Positions 42,597 through 53,385 of a stretch of DNA of 64,000 nucleotides are shown here, one piece after another. The DNA is from Armillaria gallica (Eukaryota; Basidiomycota; Agaricomycetes; Agaricales; Physalacriaceae), in the NCBI GenBank assembly GCA_037576215.1, contig JBANDB010000006.1:5766001-5830000 (forward strand), read 5' to 3'. Positions within the stretch are counted from its first letter, which is position 1, and every line of letters begins with the position of its first letter. A program made the translations under genes and the position numbers. The notes under the pieces were generated by a model. The model was given only the letters and a program-made list of their open reading frames with translations. It was not told where the DNA came from and did no database searches.

Positions 42597-44734
42597 ATGC
42601 TGTTTCGTTCTTTCGCGGCTACGCTCTTTTTTGTCGCGTCAGCAGCTGCAGCATCTGCCGCCGACTGGCGGTCGAGGTCGATATACCAGGTGTGCCCGGA
42701 CCCAATGAAGGTTTTGGTCAGTGTTGCTCATCTTTCTTGGAATAGGTCGTAACCGATAGATTTGCAACGACGAACGGGCTGGCTAGTCCTTGTGATCCCA
42801 GTGCAAGAAAGTACTGCGGCGGGACATGGCAGGGCCTTATAAATCGTCTCGACTATATACAAAACATGGGCTTCGACGCTGTTTGGATTTCTCCCGTCTC
42901 TGCGAACGTTGAAGAGGAAACAGCATATGGGGACGCATACCACGGGCAAGCGTGACACCTTCATTCTCTTTATTGTTATGCTGACGCGCTCTAAAGCTAC
43001 TGGACCCGAGATTTGAACACCCTCAACCCAAAATTCGGTACACCCGGGGACTTGAAAGCCCTTAGTTCTGCACTACATGATCGAAATATGTATCTCATGG
43101 TTGACGTGGTTGTTAATCAGTACGTCCATAATATTTATGTCACTCAAGACCTAACGCCCTCATTTTAACGTATCAAGCTACGCGGCTCCCCCGACCAACA
43201 TTTCAGAAAAAATTCCACAATCCTTTGATTTTACTTCTCTTGCTCCATTCGCATCAGCGAATGATTTTCATCCTCAGTGTTTCATAACCGATGCATCAAA
43301 CCAAACCGAGGTTGAACAATGCTGGCTCGGAGATGCCAGGTACGATTGCACTGTATATATAAAATCAGCTTCTAACTGCTGACTCCTGATTGCAGTCTTC
43401 CACTCCTCGATATCGACACCGAAAACCCAACGAACTTTGAGATGCTCAGGAACTGGATCGCGGATCTAGTGCTAGAGTATAATATTGATGGTCTGAGGAT
43501 CTCAGCCGCTCGGTATATTCGGCAATCCTTCTGGCGCGATTTCACTGGGGCATCGGGCGTTTTTGCCATGGGTGAAGTATGTCATTCATTAACTAGAGGA
43601 TTCATTCTGATACCATTAATATCAGATTCTCAGCGACAATATCAGTTATACTAGCTATTACACTCGTTCGTGGTTCTGTACCTGCTTATTCATGCATGGA
43701 CCTAAATAGCCGGATAGAGGTCCTCGACGCTGTACTCGATTATCCGACCTGGTTCACACTTGTAGAAGCCTTTTCGGGAGCGAAAGGAAACTTCGACGGC
43801 CTCATGAGGACCGTCTTTGAGTCACAGGGAAAGTATGCCAGTGGCCTATGCATGACGGGGTCTTTTGTGGAGAACTATGATCAACCTCGCTTCCCGTCTT
43901 TTACGAAGGACGAGTCACTGATCAAGAATGCAATCACCTGGCCGTTCATCCACGATGGCATACCTATCGTTTACTACGGTACGTCACTCTCTTGAAGAAT
44001 GTATTGCAGTGCTAATTGGCGTTGTAGGACAGGAACAGGGTTTTCAAGGTGGTGCTGCCCCTAGTAACCACGAATCGTACGTACGAACTATCTCATTTGA
44101 CCTCTGCTTATTGGATTCCGCTCGAAATAGATTATGGTCGAGTGACTATCACGTCTACCAGAAGCCGCTCGTGCAGCAGATCACTGACTTGAATGCCGTA
44201 CGAAAGCTTGCTATCAATTCGAAGCAGAATTTCTTGACCACCCAGGTAGGACAACTCCCGCCAGCCCTGAACATATGTACACCAAACTTACTGCTTGTCA
44301 GATGACATTCGTTCCTCAATCAAACGACAATGCGATAGCGATATCCAAACCGCCTCTCCTTGCTCTTCTTACGAATGCCGGTAACTCCAGTACGGCTACA
44401 TGGACCATACCCGGAAATGCGGGTCTCTTTTTGAAGGGGCAGACTTTAATAGATGTACTGACGTGCCAGTCTTACAATGTCGATCCGGTTACTGGTAGCC
44501 TGACCGTCGAGTCGAGGTATGGCCTGCCTCAAGTAAGTTCGACTCTCCAACCACAAAAGCCACCTGACAAAATGCGGCTAGGTCATCTTGCCCGCGCGAT
44601 ATCTGGATAGCAAAGGGTCGCTCTGCCCCGGAGCAGCCCAAAATAGCGCACGCAGAGTCACAATTAATCATCTGTCAGTTTCTAATGTTGCTATCCTCAT
44701 CGGTTTAATCGCAACAATCCACTCATTCATCTGA
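42597..44734 (+). CDS. GH13 alpha-amylase-like secreted protein, nucleophile missing
   Basis: Eleven exons (42597-42689, 42746-42945, 42997-43119, 43178-43339, 43396-43576, 43626-43665, 43718-43978, 44028-44076, 44131-44245, 44302-44532, 44582-44734) give 535 residues. A signal peptide precedes a fungal GH13 (Taka-type) barrel: [26 protein letters not shown], region I DVVVNH (D134-H139), region III MGE (E253) and region IV FVENYD (D321). In region II the usual GLRID reads GLRIS (Ser229 for the nucleophile Asp), and region IV His is Tyr320. The hydrophobic C-terminus suggests a GPI anchor. The second intron appears to be GC-AG. The frame is otherwise clean, so it is likely expressed but not a normal amylase. 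Confidence 0.9.
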
Positions 44735-46091
44735 TTCCGACATCCACTTAAATTTGGATAACACTATCCTTGATTCTGATTCCCTCGTTCAACTCTCTTT
44801 CGGGCTCTAATTTAACTTATCCATTCTATTAGTGACAGGCTGTACTTGTATGTATGTGATAAGTACCTGGGATTACAGAAAGTATACAAGAATTATCGGG
44901 ATTTCCCCACTGCCCTCCGGGCTGTAAAAGCACGGGATGTAACCGTTCCTGAAAGCTGTGCCACCAACTCTTTCCGTTGCTTAGGACTACAACGACCTTT
45001 GGCCTCATTTCTTATACATCGTCATAGACTCAAGCTTTAAGTCTCGCCCTCTCTTTCGGCATGATAGCTTTGCTGTCACTCGATTCACGCAATTCGGTTG
45101 GCAACCGCTGATAAGTACTGTACTACCTTCAGGCAGGTACTATATTCCGGGCTCCGACTTCTAAGTTCTCCTCGGCGCCATATAGCTTTATCTGCGGCTC
45201 CAGGGGTACAATATCCCATGTCTCCTCCTTACACATGGTGTTGTATGGATATTGAGGTTGCAAATTGACTCGGAAAGAGTAACCAAGCTCTCAGGCGCAT
45301 GCCTCCGCGGCACAGCTTTATCCCCTCGACTATTACGACCAAGATTCTGCAGTCTCGGATGATGAGCCATTTTTCCCTATGGCGAAGGCTCGGACTTGTC
45401 CCTGATGGTTCTTCCATCAGGCAGCGATCCATCTTGCCGACGACCCGCGATACTTGCGCGATACCGCTCGGTATGTGTATCTACAAGCTTTCAAAATACG
45501 ACAGGAAGATCAATATTCTGTCGAGGAGTTCAAGCCTCGAAGATACTTCATGGTACCAATTCAAAGCTGGAGCTGAAAGAATTCGATTGTTCCCGACATC
45601 TGTGTCTAATCCCGTTCAAGATATCAGCCTCGGTAACTCGCTTGCAAACCACTCGTCTCTGTTGTTTCCTGGTCATGAGATCTCGTCTTCGATAGCGATG
45701 CGTCGGCACGGCGCTTGAATCACAAGGCGAGACAAGTCCAGACTACCCCCAGAAAATCCTGCGCAGCTCTTATTGTAAGTTTTTCATGATGTTATTACAG
45801 TTCCATCAGCGTTGACTGCCAGAGCGTGTCGCACACCTTGGGGTCGCTACGATGCTGAGTATTAATCTCGGTCTTTACCATCTTTCCAGCAATGAAAGTG
45901 ACGACGATCAGCGAATGGTCGCACTCTTGGCACTGCGCAATAAGTTGGGACAGAATGTTCTTCTCTTACCCTCGTTCGAGCGACCAATCAGAAAGCACAC
46001 ATTACCGGTCTTCTTCCCGACTCTAACATGTGCTGCAAGCGCAGCTCGGAGGCAGATCACAGAAATCACCGCGGTGGCAGCGCGACTCTTT
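44735..46091. other. No recognisable gene (about 1.35 kb)
   Basis: Overlapping plus-strand frames at 45299-45718 reach 139 codons without a known motif. It may be a decayed gene or only chance open frames. Confidence 0.35.
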
Positions 46092-46098
46092 GTATAAA
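46092..46098 (+). promoter_or_regulatory. TATA box of the intradiol dioxygenase gene
   Basis: TATAAAA (46092-46098) lies 55 bp before the ATG at 46153, which implies a short leader. Confidence 0.5.
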
Positions 46099-46152
46099 AG
46101 AGACATGATGAGGTCGCCAAAATCACCAAAAAGTAATTCTCTATACACAAAG

Positions 46153-47805
46153 ATGCGTTCGGTTTTCACTCTCGCCACCCTTGTGCTCTCCCTCCTTTCG
46201 TCGACTTCGGCGCACCCGCACAAGGCATCGTCCACAGTACCCGCAGGTAACTTGACGCGTCTCCCCCCACAAGTCTGAGTTCTGATATTTGATACAGTGA
46301 AACCCAGGGGGGTAGGCAACTGCGCTGACTCCATCTCCAGGCGCGCGAGCGGCCTCGCTGATGCTCGCCGCCGAAGTCTCCAACGCCGCCTCAGCGAGGA
46401 CACCACCAAACTCGCTGCGCGTGGTCTGGAAGAGAGGGCTAAGTACCCTACCATTCAGAACGACACCTGCATTTTGTCCCCAGACACGATCTTTGGACCT
46501 TACTTCGTTGACGGTCCGTGATTCCTGTGTTAACTGCAGCAGAGAGTGTCGTCGCTGAACTCTTTCAGGGGAGCTGTACCGCCGCGACATTCGTGAGGGT
46601 GCTGAGGGCATCGATTTGTACCTGGATATCGGACTGAGTGTGTTTTACTTATGACACCCTACTCGCGCATTTTCTAACCGCTATATTCATAGTTGATGTC
46701 GATACGTGCGAGCCGATCGAGGGCGCCTACATTGATTTCTGGGTAGGCTCGCGCATTGACTTACTCCCCCCCTTGTAATTTACCTTTCCTTCACTAGCAT
46801 TGCAACGCAGATGGTATTTACAGGTAACCATTTATAAATCCTTCCGCCCTGAACCCTCTAAATTGAAGCATTTCAGTGGATACACCGGAATTAACCCGGA
46901 TACTGTCGAGCCCTTCGATGGTTCGTGTTATCCCGATCCGAAATCTCGACTGAATAATGCTAATTGGCTGTATAATTATTAGGTGTCACACTCCGCTCAG
47001 ACGGAACCACTGACGACACGACTTTCCTCCGTGGATTCACTGCAACTGACGAGAATGGCATAGCAGAGTACGAGTTCTGCTGATATTGCTTTCCCTTTCG
47101 CGAGTTGTTGATTCGATCATCAGGTTCCTTACCATCTTCCCTGGTTATTATGCTTCGCGTACGACCCACATCCGTAAGCTCGAGCTCTTTTCTTCCGAAT
47201 TGAATGCATTCTGAGAACGTTTACCTAGATATTGCTGTCCAGTTCGTCATTTCTTGTAATGTCGAGTCCTATCAGTTTCACAATAAGGTACATCCAGCGT
47301 CAATGGGTCCGTTTCTGAGGACGGTACCAACACTCTCGCGACCTCCAGCATCCAACATGTCGGGTGAGTACCATGAGCTCTTTAGCTATTACCATCTTTC
47401 TCATCCAAGCCTCCACTATAGCCAATTATTCTTTGAAGAGTCTCTCATTAACCAAGTATACGAAATCGAGGCTTACACTGCTCACTTGAGCACCCTCGAT
47501 CGCGTTACCAACGATGTCTGCTCTTTTCCTTTTCCTCTTCTTCACCGGTGCTGACCCTCCTCTAGGCGGACACCATCATCGGCGGAGCCAACAGCGACGG
47601 ATACAGCGCCTTCGTTTCTACCGAGCTTCTCGGAGACAGCCTTGAAGACGGTCTCGTTGGATACATCACCGTCGGCGTGGACACCACCGCCATTTTCGAC
47701 ACCAGCAACTCTAACCCCGTTGGCGTCATTCCTACTGTTTCTCTGGCTGAGGGTGCCGAAGCGTCTGCCAGTGCTGTTGATGCTTCTGAGGGTTTGACGG
47801 TCTGA
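46153..47805 (+). CDS. Secreted intradiol ring-cleavage dioxygenase
   Basis: Predicted exons are 46153-46246, 46298-46513, 46569-46637, 46693-46742, 46798-46823, 46877-46920, 46983-47073, 47124-47173, (47229-47255), 47288-47363, 47422-47515 and 47566-47805, giving about 350-358 residues. A signal peptide (VFTLATLVLSLLSSTSA) and charged propeptide precede the dioxygenase: NDTCILSPDTIFGPYF, ELYRRDIREG, CEPIEGAYIDFWHCNADG, FPGYYASRTTHI and HVGQLFFEESLI. Such enzymes use Fe(III), with two Tyr and two His ligands, to cleave catechols, here extracellular as in lignin-decaying fungi. Splicing at 47174-47287 is uncertain: one 114-bp intron would change the second ligand His to Arg, while two introns (55 and 32 bp) keep it. 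Confidence 0.88.
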
Positions 47806-48810
47806 AAAGGAATGCTTTCATGCAAATAGTAGTCTTTGAGGTCAAAAGTTAATCAATAAAACGTTCTATTGCGTTATTGTCTTGTGAAACGAAGACGGAT
47901 ATTTGCCGATTCTTCAATACATCGCCTATATCAATGCCTCGAGCATGCGCGCCACGGTCACCATCCGAAGGTACTCTGTTTCCACGAGTAACTCTCACAT
48001 TCCAGCTAGGGTTACGACAGTGATACAATACAAGGACATTATGTTCTGCCCCCTGCCCCAGTGCCATCGGATTGATAGTTGATCCTTGTGCCAGATAAGG
48101 CGGTCAAGGCTTGTCGCCCCAGAAGACGATTCGTCTGTCGAAGACCCGGAGCCCCGGCATTAAGAAGTATGAAAAGAGGATCGTCTGTCGACGCCAGCAC
48201 ATGTATTCATCTGGGTTATCGGTCGTTACACCTAACGATGCACGCCAGATGAATTGGGAAGGTTGATACATGGGGCGAAAATGAAATGCAAGTAGCATGG
48301 TCGTCGAGCGTAAGAATATAGAGCAACTGGCTCGCCAAGGGAGCATATCTTTCCTGAAGGCTCGTGCTAGCTATACGGGTGGCAAAGGACTGGAGCTCTG
48401 TCTCCGGTGGGAAGCCTCTGTGTGGAGCAATCCAGGTGCAGCGAACGAGAAGTTCCATGGGTGGAATTTCTACGGGAGAAAGAGCGGACGAGATGTCGTG
48501 GGTTGGCTCCTTCCTCCAAAATGGGCAGTGATGGGTTGGTAGAGCGATGACACCAGCGCAGATATGAAAAAAAGAATAAAGCCGGACAGGCCGATTCGTC
48601 GGATATGATAGAAGGAGGCTGGGGATATTCCTTTATGTAGCTTCGATCTTCGAAAGCGCCCGTGAGCTGCTGTATGGTCATAATTGTGAGAATCGAACAA
48701 AGTAAGGGAAAGCGAGAAATTTACCTATCTAACAAGTCCATAAAAATCGAAGCTTTCGGCTGGAACATCTCCAGATACTCCTCAGGTAATGAGCTGTTCT
48801 CCAAGTTCCT
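47806..48810. other. No recognisable gene (about 1 kb)
   Basis: Several 60-100-codon frames on both strands show no recognisable motif. The stretch lies between convergent genes, so 3' untranslated sequence is expected. Confidence 0.4.
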
Positions 48811-49739
48811 CTAATAAACCTTCATCGCCGTATCCTCATAAACGAGCGTCAGCCTGCCTCGTGGCCCCGAGCGGATCACCAACTGTTGGACGTCCTCCAA
48901 CACCCTCCTGAGCAGCCGAAGCTTGGACTCCCTATGGTCTTTTACATTATCCAGATTTTTCTTCTTCCTCACCACTTCGTTGAACACCCCGTTCTGATGG
49001 ACACCATAAATCAAGTTAGGAGTCTGCGAGAGGCACATCTGCATGTCTTTGTACGGCCATCTCCGATTTCTGGAACTGCATTTCGTCGTCAGCTCTATCA
49101 AGGCCGACTGTGGGACTTCCTGCACGTAGGCAGCCTTGCCATCAGGATCAGGTAAACACGCGTCTACCTCGGCCCTCACGGCCATCTTCATTCCCGCCAG
49201 GTCATACGTGATCACTCGATGATGCGATGCGGCATGCTCACACCCAAGGCAGGGCGTGTCCGCATGAGCTCGAAGTTCCGGCCGTACCCGCCTGGGTTGG
49301 CATTCATGAGGACCCTAGGTTCCCACCGAGTACACAGGATGGTCTTGGACCCCGCGAGCTGCAAGTCCATACGAAAGTCGCGTCGCTGGCCGTTGGCGAA
49401 TGCCGTAAGGCATAGAAGGCTGTGGCAATCTGCGATGACGTCCGCAGAAGCCCAGTCAAAGGCGTCGACAGCGATGAAGATGGGTAGGAGAGGGTAAGGG
49501 GGCAGCCGGAGAGCATTAAAGTCGCAGACTTGGTAGCCAGAGTCTGGGGGCAAAGTGAAGGGCGTCGGTCTGTGGGACCAGATACGGGGGGCACCGGGCA
49601 CGAGAATCGCAGGTTTCCGGCCCTTCAGCCAGCTGTAAGAACCGAGGTAGCGGCTACCGGTTATCTCGACTTTTTGCCCATCGTTGATAGTGGCTGAAGG
49701 ATGGATCGTCTGCAATGGTTGTGGATCTAAGCCGTGCAT
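48811..49739 (-). pseudogene. Rai1/DXO-like family protein, copy 1, frameshifted
   Basis: This is a paralogue of the gene at 57910-59263, inverted about 8 kb away. The first frame (49739 to about 49225) holds GSYSWLKGRKPAILVPG, PRIWSHRPTPFTLPPDSG, FRMDLQLAGSKTILCTRWEP and GGYGRNFE. The second (49215-48811) holds ITYDLAGMKMAVRAEVDAC, IELTTK and LSQTPNLIYGVHQNG. The joint needs a shift near 49215-49228, where a short GCATC-like repeat suggests an indel. The intron splitting the LVPG-PRIW region in the other copy is absent here. GYxxNFE, ExDAC and IELTT resemble motifs of Rai1/DXO decapping nucleases; this is family-level inference. Confidence 0.6.
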
Positions 49740-52700
49740 GACCTTGAGCTGGAACTTTCGCGGTCTATTGCAAACCCATGCTCCTAGGCCGATTCGATGA
49801 TGAACCTGTCTTCGTTTCAGAGAGATATATTTTTTTCGATGCGTCGGGACCGACCTTTGGAACTAGAATTTTTGTGCTGGACCTTCGGATACCACTGCAA
49901 ATACATCAGGGTTACATATCCAACCTAAACACCAAGAGTCACCTTGCTAAATTTCCCGGTAGCGTTTTGTAGCGTGACCATGATGAACAGTTACTCATAG
50001 AACAGTAATATTCACGCTACGGCACATGAATGATCTGTGACTGCGGTCGTCTTTCCTCCCGACTCCAAGTCGCGCCAAACGTTGAGATAGAAGAGAAAGA
50101 AAGAAAATGGGATCCTAGAGGAGGTGCAGAGTTGATTGTGGCGGTTGAGAGCAAACGGCGTGGGAATCTTTTTGTCATTTCTCTTGATCTCATACATCCA
50201 TGTCGCGAACATAAACAAGTAGGCTGTAGCTGCTCCCGTTCTTTGCAGCATCTTTTTGTTTCTCCTGGTGCGAGGTCGTCCTGGCATGCGAGCCTGCCAG
50301 ATCTTTCCGATACCGGTATGAGGACAGTCAAGTCCACGGAAGTTTCCAGTATTGCGGCTTTCGAAGGGTAATCTCGAAGGCGGGTTGCAATCATTCCTAT
50401 GTCAGTTCGTGAAGCCCTGCAGGTACGTCTTTTCTATGTTCGCTGCGATGAAGCGAATTGATAACACCTATATCGCCTAGATTTTCCCGAAGGCCTGTGA
50501 TGAGCTCAAGGGACACAGTCAGATGCATTAAGTTGCTAGATTTTTGGGAAGAAACTGTCACGCATTCGGTGGTCTAGTCTCTCAAGCCATCAGATGTTTC
50601 AACAATTGGGAAATACTATGATCCAGTGCGTGCACTTTCTCGACGGTGGTATCATCGTAGCTAATACGCTGTACAGGCCCCTGATATTAGTCTTTCGCGG
50701 GAAGCAAAGGAACAGCATTCTCAGGGACACCAGACTGATGCTTTCGAAGTCGTTCCAACATTATTCGGTCCTGAATGTTACAAGCATATGCATATATGCG
50801 CCTTAAAACGCGATACCAGTACTTCATGGCGGATTCTTACCTTCCGGAGAAATTTCCATACCCAAGCCTTCCTCTTCACTCAACCTCATCCTGATATCCC
50901 CACCAACCAACGACTACTGCGTAGGGTACTTTTTTATTGTCGTCGGTCTCTCCATCTCTCCCCTTTCGGCTGGGACGTAGGAAGTGGCCGATAGACCACC
51001 TGTATGTAATCTTGCGGGCAGATATGTCCGTTACTGTCATTCCACGTTGTAGCGCTATATTGTCCCTCCTCGCCGCTAGAAAAAATTCCCCACTTCAGCC
51101 GGACATTCGAGCCGGAATATTACGTTGGGAATGGGCTAGAGATAACATTCGTCGTTTTTAGACAGGTTTTCCAGGGACGAAATCTGACTGCATTATGGGC
51201 AGTCTCCCTGATTCGCCTAGCTGATCATTGAACGAGGGAGATCCAAAGCGGACCACCTTTTAAGACACCGATTGCCCCATTCGCATTACCTTCGGCCCGA
51301 GTTTTGACGAGGATCCCTGGAGCAAATGGAGCTAGGAGAGCGAGCGGGCGGCCATTCTTCATGTCATACGAAGGGCTAGATTTCTCACATCCCGTCCACC
51401 TCTAGTTCCAGCTGCTACACGATAGTAACGATCGTCCCCTAGCCCTTCGATGTCCGTAGTCCCATCTTTACCGGACAGACACGCAGGCTGGTAGCTGTCT
51501 CGATTAGATTCATCGACCTTAGCAAGATCTAACTGCGTCTGGGAGATCTTACTTTCCACCATATAGAAGCCGAAAGCCCTGCCAAGGTCATTGCATGATG
51601 GGGTTTGCGATATCTGCCCTCCTGCCGCCCTTTCGGACGTCTGAGCGGTTTGCGTTTAATTGCACGCTTTGCCGTCATGTTGGAGCGCCCACAGCGCGCG
51701 TGTTTCCGGACATAGCCACCAGCATCCAGGACTCATATGCGGTCACATTTTCGGAGTATATGACGTCACGCGTCATTAATTGCAATATCTCGAGGTAGCT
51801 TTACGGTGGCTCTTGGCCATCCACGATCGAAGTTTCGAAATGGTTCGGGATCAAATCATTGATTCTCAAATTCTGTACGAGCGATTCATGTCTAAACGAG
51901 TTAATTGCTTGATTGTGGTGCTGTCACGTACTAGCTGAGCGCTGTATCCATTCACTCACGCGGAGTCTGAACTGACTATAAAGCATGGCAGCAGTACTAT
52001 CGCGTTCTTAACCTGATCCACGTAAAGTCCTACGCCACCAGGGGCTATCGGTGATGCGCGATAGATACAAGATAAGCAGTCCGAATTATTCCGCGGCCTG
52101 GAATCACTTACTCCTGATGATCCCCTCTACTCCATTTTCTCTGCCTTTACGCTGTCCATCCTTGTCGGATATGAAAGTTCACCTTGTTGACATCAACGGA
52201 ATAGTGCCTGTTTCAATGAATTTCTGTACACCTGAGTGGTAGCGCGTGTTTGTAAAAGATTGCTACCAGTGACTATGGGTTTCACCGTTAGATAACTCCT
52301 CTCTTCCTGTTCATCTCCCTCGACGTTCATCTGTTCTCGACGCGGCTAGACAATCATAGGTCAATTATACTTGACGTGGCTTGTTCACTGAGTAGGCACG
52401 GTCTCGAAATTAATCGAGCTTCGATAGTAAACGTTCTTCGCTCAACTTCATGCTTCTTTATCAAGCTTCAGGCTTCGATGTACAGGTTGTACATAATATC
52501 AAGTGCCTTTTGTGGAGCCGACGCGTAGTACCAGTATTAGGCAGCGCCCTCGCTTATGACGGAAAAATATTGTCATTTGGTAACCGGTAATTCTCCATTT
52601 ACATATTACACGGAGGCAAAGTAGAAAGACGACCACGTGAGAATGTTTCCCTCCGTTTCACCGCTGTCCACCTTTGGCGACGATAGCACACCGCCTTTCT

Positions 52701-52885
52701 CAAGTAGCTAACGGGGCTAATGTCGGGAAACGTGGCTCGATGGCACCGGGCATGGTGAGGGCTATTAATAAGCGGCTGGAAGCAACGCCGCAGCCAGGAG
52801 AAATTCTTTATTGAGTTGAACTTCTCCCACCCTCTTCCCACTAACCACCACCATCACACCACACTACACTCTACCACACTCTACA
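49740..52885. other. No recognisable gene (about 3.1 kb)
   Basis: Open frames of 60-125 codons occur (for example minus-strand 50017-50394), none with a recognisable motif or convincing splice extension. A 22-residue frame with one intron at about 50400-50530 was considered too small to call. Confidence 0.4.
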
Positions 52886-53385
52886 ATGGCTGATATTCAC
52901 GACCAAGCTACCCTCGCTGCTGCTATTGCCAACTTCAAGCCCACATCCCGTGAGGTCATCAGCGGGATCGCTCCGCATGTGTTCGAGGATCGGAGGTACC
53001 TCCAGCGGAGGAGGAGCAGGCGCAATGGGAGCCCTGTTCGGAGACAAAGGAGCCTGGCTGCTCTGAATCGTAATAGTGGAGGGGCCAAGCGGTCGCCACT
53101 AAGGATATCGGCTGTTATTAATTTGGACGACCCAGGTGCGTTTGTTGCTTGCTGCAGGTCGTTATCGTTGACTCACGGCTGGTGATGCAGATGAACTAAA
53201 GGCGACGTGCACGCAAGAGGAGGTACATGTGTCCAATGTGGATACCCGTGATATCAAGAAGTCGAGGAGGCGGACGTTCCTCAGTATTGAATTGTCATTT
53301 GTGATATTGAAGTGCGTATCGTTCGGTGGTCTTATCCTCTGTTGCTAATGGGCATTGCAGGACGTTCACTTCTAAATTAAGGTGA
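52886..53385 (+). CDS. Small basic hypothetical protein
   Basis: Three exons (52886-53135, 53191-53311, 53361-53385) with introns of 55 and 49 bp give 131 residues. The ATG sits in a CTACAATGG context after a CA-rich leader. The N-terminus MADIHDQATLAAAIANF is followed by an Arg-rich segment (YLQRRRSRRNGS and later KKSRRRTFL), suggesting a nuclear or nucleic-acid-bound protein. No known domain is recognised. The model rests on phase-consistent splice sites and a good start context, not on homology. Confidence 0.5.

Noticed and set aside
43666..43717. In-frame TAG in the amylase-like gene
   Set aside because: It falls in a 52-bp intron whose removal restores the family spacing after the catalytic Glu.
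50400..50530. 22-residue spliced micro-gene
   Set aside because: A start, one GT-AG intron and a stop exist, but the size and lack of any motif make chance likely.
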